A DNA stretch of 5,961 bases from Planctomycetota bacterium (GTDB lineage Bacteria > Planctomycetota > Phycisphaerae > UBA1845 > UTPLA1). The position numbers were made by a program, and so were the translations under genes. Shown in pieces: positions 1 through 5,867 of this stretch (position 1 is the stretch's first letter; each line of letters starts with the position of its first letter). Below the pieces are notes generated by a model. That model saw only the letters and a list, made by a program, of their open reading frames with translations. It ran no database searches and was not told the origin of the DNA. The stretch covers positions 1 to 5,961 of the forward strand of contig JAPULF010000616.1 of the NCBI GenBank assembly GCA_027295245.1, written 5' to 3'.

Positions 1-161
1 GTGTCGCCGAAATCCTCCGCGGCAAACAACCTCAACCATCCGTTCCACGTTGGTAGCGGATGAAGCCGTCGGGGCGCGAAAAAAAATCGTGCGTCAACAG
101 AAAATTCACCGCCACGCCGGACGCCCCGGCCATCGCCCGGAAGGGGCGCCGCCAGGAGACT
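1..161. other. Left-edge region with no confident gene
   Basis: Several short frames are open here and none is convincing. Besides the possible plus-strand tail ending at 56, the minus strand has a 33-codon frame from an ATG at 133 to a TGA at 32-34. It contains the plausible-looking stretch NFLLTHDFFSRPDGFIRY but has no clear ribosome binding site and no recognised domain. It could be a decayed gene fragment left beside the inverted repeat. A plus-strand frame from an ATG at 60 to 254 runs straight through the inverted repeat and is rich in Arg and Lys, typical of a shadow frame in GC-rich DNA. A run of eight A at 80-87 is the only other feature; I see no terminator stem attached to it. Confidence 0.4.
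3..56 (+). CDS. Possible C-terminal tail of a convergent plus-strand gene (partial)
   Basis: The third forward frame is open from the window edge and ends at a TAG at 54-56, giving 17 residues that read VAEILRGKQPQPSVPRW. The first nine codons mostly end in C, as expected for coding DNA here, while the later ones do not. The pattern 'V..ILRG..P' loosely resembles the last residues of D-2-hydroxyacid dehydrogenases, but a tail this short cannot be assigned. If real, the gene converges on the minus-strand operon and the inverted repeat at 162-247 lies between them. It may equally be a chance open frame cut by the window edge. Confidence 0.2.
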   Translation, partial: VAEILRGKQPQPSVPRW

Positions 162-247
162 GTGGCAAAAGGGGACTGGCTCCGAGCCAAACGGCAATTA
201 CGCTACCGAGAACAGCGAACCGCGAGGTGCCTGTCCTCTTTTGCCAC
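162..247. repeat. Imperfect inverted repeat, REP/MITE-like or operon-end hairpin
   Basis: The left arm (162-183) and the reverse complement of the right arm (226-247) match at 19 of 22 positions, separated by 42 bases. Both arms share the outer block GTGGCAAAAG and then diverge slightly: GGGACTGGCTCC on the left, AGGACAGGCACC on the right. A perfect small palindrome GGCTCCGAGCC sits at the inner edge of the left arm (178-188). In a plus-strand transcript the first mismatch becomes a G-U pair, while in a minus-strand transcript it is A-C, so the fold is slightly better on the plus strand. From memory, GGGGACTGGCTCC/GGGGACAGGCACC-type motifs recur in planctomycete genomes, often near REP-associated (Y1) transposases; I could not check this. 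No transposase is present, so it would be a non-autonomous element. It begins 3 bases after the methyltransferase stop and could also protect or end transcripts. No U-tract follows either arm, so it is not a canonical intrinsic terminator. Confidence 0.7.
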
Positions 248-250
248 GTG

Positions 251-853
251 CTAGCCCGCGCGTCGGTGCGTCTTGGGAGCGATTTTTTCAAAATCGGGTC
301 GGGAACGGAGGTGCTCGTCCGCCGAGCGATCGTCTATCAGCAAGAGTCCCCCCGGGCAAAGGGCCTTCGCGACGTGGGACATCCCCGCCGCGGGATCCTC
401 CAGCCGGCAAATGACGTTAAACGCGATGACCACGTCGCCGGCCACCGGCAGCGGCTCGCAACTGATGTCGGTCAGATGACACTCCGCCGAAGGCAGGTCC
501 CGTCGAACCGCGGCCAGGATCCGTTGCGAGCGGTCGACCACCGCCAGACGGTGCGGCACCGTCAGGACCCGTTCCAGTTCGACCGGCTCGAGCGATCGAA
601 TGGGCATGCCCGGGACGCGCCGAAGCAACTGGTCTCCGTACCGGGCAAGGTCGCCGATCAGCTTACGCGCTCGCGACCGGCGAGGCTGAGCGGCGTCGTT
701 GAGGAGCCGGGTGGCGAATCGCGTCACGCCCCCGGGCCCGATTACGACAATTGTAGGATTCGCCGGACCCGACGCCCCCAGCAGCGCATCGAGCCGCTTG
801 AAGTACTCGAGGTGGCGATTGTGCCAGGATGTCGATCCGACGGGGTCAAGCAC
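251..853 (-). CDS. Class I SAM-dependent methyltransferase-like protein
   Basis: The 200-residue product has a Rossmann methyltransferase layout. Motif I is at about residues 35-46 (IVVIGPGGVTRF, a variant of the glycine-rich SAM loop). The second strand is at 103-109 (LAVVDRS), with the acidic residue expected to contact the SAM ribose. A motif IV-like strand DVVIAFNVI is at 140-148, and LCPGGLLLIDD at 165-175 is the typical post-motif strand seen in small-molecule and protein methyltransferases. About 55 residues separate motif I from the second strand, much longer than usual; the insert is basic and helical-looking. The chain ends soon after the fifth strand, so the C-terminal part of the fold is short. 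The GTG at 853 is the only standard start after the preceding gene's TGA at 896-898, but it has no Shine-Dalgarno sequence, and the frame is open for 14 more codons upstream with protein-like sequence (RRYNPQTV just before the GTG). The true start is therefore uncertain. It is the last gene of the operon. Substrate is unknown. Confidence 0.75.
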   Translation of the reverse strand: MLDPVGSTSWHNRHLEYFKRLDALLGASGPANPTIVVIGPGGVTRFATRLLNDAAQPRRSRARKLIGDLARYGDQLLRRVPGMPIRSLEPVELERVLTVPHRLAVVDRSQRILAAVRRDLPSAECHLTDISCEPLPVAGDVVIAFNVICRLEDPAAGMSHVAKALCPGGLLLIDDRSADEHLRSRPDFEKIAPKTHRRAG

Positions 854-895
854 GGTCTGGGGATTGTAACGCCGGATCGATGAACGATGCGTGTC

Positions 896-2599
896 TCAAT
901 CGATTCCGCGGCCCGAGTTCACCGAACGAACGACCATGTTGAACTTGACGGAGTTGCTGTTGATCTTGCCGGCGAGCACGTCCTCGACCTCGACCTTCAG
1001 GACGTATTCACCGATCGGCAGCACCGAGGGAATGGGAACCTGGGAACTCAGGAAAAAATCCCGTCGCAGATCGCGGGATATGTCTTCGATGTTCTTGTCC
1101 GTGTGGCTCCAGAGTTCTTTTCCGTCGGCATCCAGCAGGCTTTGCCGGGTCGTCAACACGGTGCGGTACTGGCCGCGTTCCGGCCCGGATTTGATCTTCT
1201 CGCTAAGATAGTTATCGACCTCGATATACAGCACCGCATCGCTTCGGCGTCCCGCCGGAAACTCCAGAGGCTCGATAGGCTCGTAGACCCCGTATCCGCC
1301 GATGGACGTACACAACACGACCCTTGGAACTTGCAGGTCGGCCCGAGACCGGACCAATCCGCGCAGGGACTCGAGCGATTTGAGTTGTCGATTGGCCCAT
1401 TGTGACGCATCACGGCCCGTTTCTGATCGGGCCGCCAGCAGGGCCCGGAAGTGTGCCTGCATGATCTCGGCCAATTCGCTATTCATGCCGGGGGTCGGCG
1501 TAACCGCATCCTCGTCTCGCCCGTCTACGAGGTACAGCATCCGCAGACGAAACTGGTCATTCAGACTGTTGGGGTCGTTTGCCACCAACGATTCCAGATC
1601 CTCGATACGTTGTTTGAAAGTGTCTTTGGCCGGCGGAGTGCTCCTCGAGACATTCGCCATCGGTCGCAATATGCCGCTCTCGCCGGGTGAAACAGGCTCC
1701 GGCTCCGGTTCCGATCCCGCGGATACGATGATATTGCTGAGGGCGGGTGGCCTCGATTGACCGGGCTCGGCCGTTTCCGGTTTCGGTGTTACTTCGCTCG
1801 CGGCATTCGCCCGTGTACCGGAATCGTGATCAAGCGACGCCGGCGCTGCGTACGGGGAGGGGCCTCTTTCCTCCAGGAGGGCAACTTGGCGTGACTTGGG
1901 AGGGTTGGAACGCGACTTCGTTTCGACATCCAACGGGGTTCGCATCCCGTCGTTTCTTGCAGGATCCTCCCGCTCGGCTTTGACCATAACGTCCCGATCG
2001 GCGGCGGTGCCGTCGGCAGCGGTTGTATCCGGTGAATCCGGCGGTTGACGATTGGATGCCACGGCCTCGGCCGGTTCGGCCCGGCGATCCTCGGTTGACG
2101 TCACCGGTGCGTTTCGAGCACTTTCTTCGCTGGGGGAATCGGATGCGATCGCCCGCGTAGGCGGCTTCGTGTCGGTGGTGGAAGGCTCGGCTTCGTCTTC
2201 TCGAGTGTATGCCGTGTTCGCCGTTTGTCGAATACGCTGCTTGCGTCGAGGATCGGATTGCCTGTCTATCTTGTCGGACAGTTCGTCGCCGTAGTACGTA
2301 GAGTCGTAGTCCGATTTCCCCTTGCTTGCGTAGTGGTCCGAGACACGCTGCTCGACTTTTTGGGCGTTGGCATCCTCGCTATCTTTGGGTTGATCGGATT
2401 TCACGACTGCGGGCTGTTTCGCCGGAGACTTGTCCGCCGAACTTTTGACCCGTCGCCTGGCCTTGGTTCCGGCCCGTCGATTGCTCGAGGTGTTCGACTC
2501 TCCGAACCAGTTCCAATCCTCTTGGTTACATCCGAAGACCATGATCGCTGCCATCGGCAGCAGGACGAACAGTGTCTTTCGTATCCGTACAGTTCGCAT
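896..2599 (-). CDS. Predicted lipoprotein with long disordered linker and C-terminal beta domain
   Basis: The 567-residue product begins with a basic N-terminus (RTVRIRK), a hydrophobic stretch at about 9-22, and a lipobox VFGC ending at Cys24, so it should be exported, lipidated and anchored to a membrane. Residues 25 to about 322 are low-complexity and rich in Ser, Pro, Glu, Asp, Lys, Arg and Ala, including an EPEPEP run near 297-302; this should be a disordered tether. From about 323 the sequence becomes ordered: a helical section (326-420, with TFKQRIEDLESLV and RQLKSLESLRGLVRSRA) followed by a likely beta-sandwich (424-560) containing VVLCTSIGGYGVYEPIEPL, the strand AVLYIEVDNY, a DADGKELW turn, and a final PIGEYVLKVEVED strand with its partner. 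I do not recognise the family and assign no function. The start is supported by GAGAGG nine bases upstream. It follows holA by 60 bases. It sits next to holA as lptE does in Proteobacteria, but its size, architecture and position downstream of holA do not match LptE. Confidence 0.85.
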   Translation of the reverse strand: MRTVRIRKTLFVLLPMAAIMVFGCNQEDWNWFGESNTSSNRRAGTKARRRVKSSADKSPAKQPAVVKSDQPKDSEDANAQKVEQRVSDHYASKGKSDYDSTYYGDELSDKIDRQSDPRRKQRIRQTANTAYTREDEAEPSTTDTKPPTRAIASDSPSEESARNAPVTSTEDRRAEPAEAVASNRQPPDSPDTTAADGTAADRDVMVKAEREDPARNDGMRTPLDVETKSRSNPPKSRQVALLEERGPSPYAAPASLDHDSGTRANAASEVTPKPETAEPGQSRPPALSNIIVSAGSEPEPEPVSPGESGILRPMANVSRSTPPAKDTFKQRIEDLESLVANDPNSLNDQFRLRMLYLVDGRDEDAVTPTPGMNSELAEIMQAHFRALLAARSETGRDASQWANRQLKSLESLRGLVRSRADLQVPRVVLCTSIGGYGVYEPIEPLEFPAGRRSDAVLYIEVDNYLSEKIKSGPERGQYRTVLTTRQSLLDADGKELWSHTDKNIEDISRDLRRDFFLSSQVPIPSVLPIGEYVLKVEVEDVLAGKINSNSVKFNMVVRSVNSGRGID

Positions 2600-2608
2600 C
2601 GGTCGATC

Positions 2609-2624
2609 CCTCTCGGCTTGCCGA
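2609..2624 (-). promoter_or_regulatory. Ribosome binding site overlapped by a small hairpin
   Basis: GAGAGG at 2614-2609 lies nine bases before the ATG of the long lipoprotein gene and fixes that start. A perfect inverted repeat, TCGGC-AA-GCCGA on the minus strand (2624-2613), overlaps the first two bases of this site. It could modulate translation of the lipoprotein relative to holA, but a five-base stem with a two-base loop is small and may be chance. Confidence 0.4.
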
Positions 2625-2659
2625 ACCCGCGTTCGAGCTTTTGAAATTCGCCCGACCGT

Positions 2660-3649
2660 TCACTCGCAGAGTTCGACGATCAGCTTTTCCACAGCGCATC
2701 GCACGTCCCCCAAGCCACGCTTGGAACCCATGTCGATCCGCAACAGTTGTACCAAATGATCCCGCCACTCGCTTGCAGAAAATCGATCCAATTGGGCCTT
2801 CAGTCCGGAGGGGTTGAACCGAAAGCCCGTCTGGCGGGCCGCTTCGGCCACCGGCACGCCCTGCTCCACGAGATTCTTGGCCGCCGCCAGTCTTCGAAAA
2901 CCGTGCGCCAGACCTCCGATTGCCAGATACGGGGCGCCCCGGTCGTTTGCGAGGACTTGATCCCACAGCAACAGTGCCCCTCGGGCGTCCTTTCGCGTGA
3001 TGGCGTCCGTGATGCCGAAGACCTTTTCAACCCGCCAGGCCCCGACCAGGGTTTCGACATCCGAGGTCCGGATAGACTGCCGCGGAGAGACATAGGTTGA
3101 CAGTTTCGCCAGTTCGGTGTCGAGCCGGCCCATATCGTCGCCCGCGAGCTCGACTAACCTCCGGGCGGCCCCCGAGTCTATGCCGCAGTCGTATTCCGTT
3201 CGGGCCTGACCGACGACCCACTTCGGCAATTCGTACGATTTGGGAGGCTCGCAGGGGATGTTCTCCCCGATCCTCTCGATTTCCTTATACAGCAGCGTGC
3301 TTCGGGAGAGCTTTTTATTCAGCACCATGACCAGCACGCTCGTGGGGCTGGGCGACTGCAAGTACCGTTCGATGGCCTTGCGATGTTCGCTGATGAAGTC
3401 GTCCGCGTCGCGCACGCAAGTGACGGTCATGGGGGCCATCAGCGACATGGTCCTGCAGGCGTCCAACACTTCGGCAAGCTCGGCGGTCGGGCCGTCAAAC
3501 TCCACCACCGACATGGGGTCACGATCGGCGCCCAGGACCTGTTCGATAGTTTGTCGCAGTGCCCGGCGTCGAAGAAAGTCGTCGCTGCCGAAAATGGCGT
3601 AGACCGGTCGCGGCTCTTGGGTCACGTTCGATTGGCCGGCCGCTACCAT
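2660..3649 (-). CDS. holA: DNA polymerase III subunit delta (clamp loader)
   Basis: Delta is the clamp-opening subunit of the replicative clamp loader; it binds the beta sliding clamp and works in the cytoplasm with the DnaX and delta-prime subunits. The 329-residue length fits the family (E. coli HolA has 343). Residues 15-145 form the AAA+-like first domain, opening with VYAIFGSDDFLRRRALR, the family's usual 'yGxDxxL' start without a Walker A loop. Residues 169-187 (AGDDMGRLDTELAKLSTYV) carry the characteristic 'G.D...L..EL.KL..Y' signature of the second domain. The C-terminal part (about 207-329, VEKVFGITDAITRKDARGALLLWDQVL and onward) is the helical collar domain. The ATG at 3649 is preceded directly by in-frame codons leading to a TGA, and GGTGA lies six bases upstream, so the start is well bounded. 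It is the second gene of the operon, 49 bases after the TPR gene and 60 before the long lipoprotein gene. Its placement between exported proteins is unusual but it looks intact. Confidence 0.95.
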   Translation of the reverse strand: MVAAGQSNVTQEPRPVYAIFGSDDFLRRRALRQTIEQVLGADRDPMSVVEFDGPTAELAEVLDACRTMSLMAPMTVTCVRDADDFISEHRKAIERYLQSPSPTSVLVMVLNKKLSRSTLLYKEIERIGENIPCEPPKSYELPKWVVGQARTEYDCGIDSGAARRLVELAGDDMGRLDTELAKLSTYVSPRQSIRTSDVETLVGAWRVEKVFGITDAITRKDARGALLLWDQVLANDRGAPYLAIGGLAHGFRRLAAAKNLVEQGVPVAEAARQTGFRFNPSGLKAQLDRFSASEWRDHLVQLLRIDMGSKRGLGDVRCAVEKLIVELCE

Positions 3650-3698
3650 GAAATGTCACCCGATGAATCGACACGGCGTACTCAGGCGCTGAGGCCGC
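3650..3698 (-). other. Short intergenic spacer with a palindrome, between the TPR gene and holA
   Basis: This 49-base gap contains the palindrome CTCAG-GCG-CTGAG (3681-3693) and the holA ribosome binding site GGTGA (3660-3656). No T-run follows the palindrome in the direction of transcription, so it is not an intrinsic terminator and read-through into holA is expected. Confidence 0.35.
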
Positions 3699-5138
3699 CT
3701 AGGGTTCGGCAGATCGCCCCACCACGAGCCGATCGCCTCGATAGATCGCCAGACGCCGATTGGCCCGCTCCCTGGTTTCGTCGGACGCCGACTTCAGGTC
3801 GCGTGACTTGGCCCAGAATTCGCGGGCCGCCAAGCGATCACCCCGAAACATAGTCACATCGCCCAAATAAAGCCATCCCTCCGCGTCCGTTTCGTCGATG
3901 AGCAGCAGTTTGTTCAGGCTCTCCAACGCGGATTGGTAGTTCCGACTCGTCGCCTGAACCAGCGCCAGACTCTTCAGCGCCGGCACATGCCTGGGATCGA
4001 CCGTCAATACGCGCTTGAACTCCTGCGCCGCCGCGTCATGCTGTCCGCGAAGAAACAGGAGCCCCGCGAGGTCGTTTCTAGCGCCGATCAGGCCCGGATC
4101 AAGCTTCAGGGCCTCTCGAAATCGCACCATCGCCAAGTCGTAATCACCCCGAACGCGATGCCATGTTCCCTGATCATATCTTTTTTCCGCCGCCGTGGAA
4201 GCCTCCGCCCCGACCGTGGAACGCCGCGCCGGCGGTTCTCGATACTTGGCGGCAACCAATTGCGATGTCGCGTCGGAAGCGGGCTGATCCCGACGTTCCG
4301 CTTCATGGCTGTGATTTGGACCGGATAACCCCGGCCCCGGGCCTTGCCGGTCACCACGCGGAGGTGTGTTTTTTTCGAAACTTCCCGGTCGGTCCGAACC
4401 GGATGGGTCCGCGCCGAAGTTGTGCGCCCGATCGCCGATCTTATCGATCGAAAGTGAATCGATGACGCTGTGACCCTCGTTGCCGGCCTGATCCAAGGCC
4501 GAAACCTTTATCGAGAGACGACCGGAGATTCCCTCCGGAACCGTCCAGCGGTGCGACCCTTCCGCAATCAGATTCTCCGAAATGAGCTTGTAGGACTTCG
4601 TCTGCTCGCTACGGAAGTGCAACCGGACCGGGCGGTCCGAAAAACGCTCGTCCGTCGCGCGCCAGCGAAGGTGTATTTCGCGGTTGTCGAGAAAGTTCTC
4701 GTCTGGGCGCAACTCAACGATTTGCACGTCGGGATTGAGGTGATCCACATACACCCATTGATGCGGGACGGAACCCGGTTGGGGCGGCAATTCGGAGAAT
4801 CCGTATGCGTTATGCAGGACGATGAAGAAACCATACATGCCGTCGTGCGGGGCCTCGAACAGAATCCGGGTCTTTTTCGGATTCAGTCGCCCGGGAAAAC
4901 TCTGCCATGACTGTGCGCGATCGTCGGTGTACCAGACGTTGACGCCCGTGATCGGCGCGGCGCCCGGGGCGATCTTGAACGAAAGAACGACGCGGGAAGA
5001 CGATAGTGTCCGCACCGCGTCCTCGGGCGGCTCGATCGCGTTTGCGGAAGGGTCCAGATTCGTTTGCGGTTCGCCGAACGCGAGCGCTACTGCCGCCCAC
5101 AGGGCGACACCCGTGGTTACCGTCGTTTGCCAGTGCAT
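3699..5138 (-). CDS. Exported protein with two beta-sandwich domains and C-terminal TPR repeats
   Basis: The chosen start gives 479 residues. Residues 1-20 form a signal peptide (MHWQTTVTTGVALWAAVALA) with a likely signal peptidase I site after the A-L-A at 18-20. A first beta-rich domain spans about 49-132 (SRVVLSFKIA, VNVWYTDDRAQSW, GMYGFFIVLHNAYGFSE), resembling Ig/fibronectin-like sandwiches. A second spans about 136-233 (IHLRWRATDE, HRWTVPEG, LSIKVSALDQAGNEG), whose 'A.D.AGN' ending is typical of Ig-like repeats in surface proteins. A Gly/Pro/Asp/Arg-rich linker follows (about 235-315). Four TPR-like repeats occupy about 316-450, with characteristic endings such as ALKLDP and VLTVDP. The protein should act in the periplasm or at the cell surface, probably as a protein-binding scaffold; no catalytic motif is seen. 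The frame stays open upstream to a GTG at 5264, but those 42 codons are Arg/Pro-rich and would bury the signal peptide, while the ATG at 5138 has GGTGA (5147-5143) four bases upstream. It is the first gene of the operon. Confidence 0.85.
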   Translation of the reverse strand: MHWQTTVTTGVALWAAVALAFGEPQTNLDPSANAIEPPEDAVRTLSSSRVVLSFKIAPGAAPITGVNVWYTDDRAQSWQSFPGRLNPKKTRILFEAPHDGMYGFFIVLHNAYGFSELPPQPGSVPHQWVYVDHLNPDVQIVELRPDENFLDNREIHLRWRATDERFSDRPVRLHFRSEQTKSYKLISENLIAEGSHRWTVPEGISGRLSIKVSALDQAGNEGHSVIDSLSIDKIGDRAHNFGADPSGSDRPGSFEKNTPPRGDRQGPGPGLSGPNHSHEAERRDQPASDATSQLVAAKYREPPARRSTVGAEASTAAEKRYDQGTWHRVRGDYDLAMVRFREALKLDPGLIGARNDLAGLLFLRGQHDAAAQEFKRVLTVDPRHVPALKSLALVQATSRNYQSALESLNKLLLIDETDAEGWLYLGDVTMFRGDRLAAREFWAKSRDLKSASDETRERANRRLAIYRGDRLVVGRSAEP

Positions 5139-5627
5139 GTCATCACCACGGAATGGCTGAAAAACCGATCGCGTACCGTGTGGCGCCGCCCGTGGGCCAC
5201 GTCGAGGCCACGCGCGCAGCGACCCGGCATAGGAAGTCCATCCTTTATCGGACATATCGACCACACAACGACCGCGGCTTGAACCGGTTGGAGACCCTGA
5301 CTGGCACGCGGATTACGGCGGGCACTTGGCTGATCGGGCGTTGTCGGTCGCCGGACCGGTCGCCCCGGTCGGGGTCCGCTTCAGTCGGAAGACTTTTTTC
5401 TTCGACGAATCAGCCTGCATGGCGTCCGGTCGGCATGCTCCGAATATCCCGCGTCCGGAACAATCCTCGAACGTGAACGCGGTGCCACGACACGGCGATC
5501 GTCGCAATTGCGCATCGGTGGATAGCTCAGGTCATTCGCTCGATCGTTCGATGAGTAGCGGGTCACCCGGTATACACCGGTCCCGAGTATCCGGACTCGG
5601 CGTCGAGGGTGACAGGGGGGGATAACT
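5139..5627. promoter_or_regulatory. Divergent intergenic region, expected to hold both promoters
   Basis: This 489-base stretch separates the minus-strand operon from the plus-strand lipoprotein gene. I find no strong sigma70-type promoter for the operon; AT-richer spots on the minus strand near 5242-5262 (GATAAA, GATATG) are poor matches with no well-spaced -35. For the plus gene, TATACA at 5571-5576 is a possible -10 box, but the -35 position (TTCGAT, 5547-5552) is weak. The sequence GGTCG occurs three times at 5346-5371, within a GC-rich stretch. At 5383-5399 there is AGTC-GGAA-GACT followed by a T-run on the plus strand, a very small terminator-like hairpin. Short frames exist here, including a minus-strand 35-codon frame from an ATG near 5420 (start MQADSSKKKVFRLKR) ending at 5313, but it has no ribosome binding site or recognised domain. 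Confidence 0.45.
5567..5600 (+). promoter_or_regulatory. Tandem palindromes ahead of the small lipoprotein gene
   Basis: Two perfect inverted repeats stand side by side: CCGGT-ATAC-ACCGG (5567-5580) and CCGAGT-ATCCGG-ACTCGG (5583-5600). They end 13 bases before the purine-rich ribosome binding site AGGGGGGG (5614-5621). The first overlaps the best candidate -10 box. They could be operator sites for a dimeric regulator or hairpins in the mRNA leader; there is no regulator gene in the window to favour either. Confidence 0.4.
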
Positions 5628-5867
5628 GTGACCGGCAGCGCGCTACACCGACGGACCGTCTGGACTGCACTGGTCCTGTTGTCGGTCATTCACGTCGGGT
5701 GCAACCGATCCATGCCGGTCATGCACGGCGCGTCGCCGAAAAGCACCGCGACACCCAGATTCGATCGCTCGGCCAAGCCCGCGCGGGCCAATCCGGCAGA
5801 GGCCGATCAGGCGGATCATCGTCGCCCGTCCAAGTGGCCGAAGAAACTGCGCGCCCGGTATTCCTGA
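5628..5867 (+). CDS. Small predicted lipoprotein
   Basis: The 79-residue product has a short basic N-terminus (HRR at 7-9), a hydrophobic stretch TVWTALVLLSVIHVG (10-24) and Cys25, consistent with a lipoprotein signal. The His at position -3 of the lipobox is atypical, so lipidation is probable rather than certain. After Cys25 the chain is short, polar and basic, rich in Ala, Pro, Arg, Lys and Asp, and ends in a positively charged tail (RRPSKWPKKLRARYS), with no recognisable fold. The GTG start at 5628 is the first start codon after an in-frame TGA at 5610-5612 and has AGGGGGGG six bases upstream. The overlapping frame starting at 5609 has no signal-like features and is taken as a shadow. Family and function are unknown; short lipoproteins of this kind are common in planctomycetes and some are regulatory or envelope-stress proteins, but nothing here shows which. 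Confidence 0.6.
   Translation: MTGSALHRRTVWTALVLLSVIHVGCNRSMPVMHGASPKSTATPRFDRSAKPARANPAEADQADHRRPSKWPKKLRARYS

Noticed and set aside
50..883. Plus-strand open frame of 277 codons
   Set aside because: It lies opposite the methyltransferase gene and the inverted repeat, is rich in Arg, Pro, Gly and His, and has no domain pattern, as expected for an antisense shadow in GC-rich DNA.
896..898. TGA as a selenocysteine codon joining the lipoprotein and methyltransferase
   Set aside because: No SECIS-like stem-loop is apparent after the TGA, and neither protein belongs to a known selenoprotein family.
887..1405. Plus-strand open frame of 172 codons
   Set aside because: It is antisense to the structured C-terminal domain of the long lipoprotein, which has far stronger protein character.
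1689..1712. Short tandem repeat of GGCTCC-like units
   Set aside because: It encodes the EPEPEP run in the disordered linker of the lipoprotein and is ordinary low-complexity coding sequence.
896..2599. Long lipoprotein as LptE, because of its holA neighbour
   Set aside because: LptE is under 200 residues, lies upstream of holA in Proteobacteria and lacks a long disordered linker; nothing in the sequence resembles it.
4470..4910. Plus-strand open frame of 146 codons
   Set aside because: It is antisense to the Ig-like domains of the TPR protein; no family features and no ribosome binding site.
5139..5264. N-terminal extension of the TPR protein to the GTG at 5264
   Set aside because: The 42 extra codons are Arg/Pro-rich and would place the signal peptide internally; the ATG at 5138 has its own ribosome binding site.
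5346..5371. Three GGTCG copies as a possible iteron or CRISPR-like array
   Set aside because: The units are five to seven bases, unevenly spaced (12 and 9) and in GC-rich sequence, so chance is the simpler explanation.
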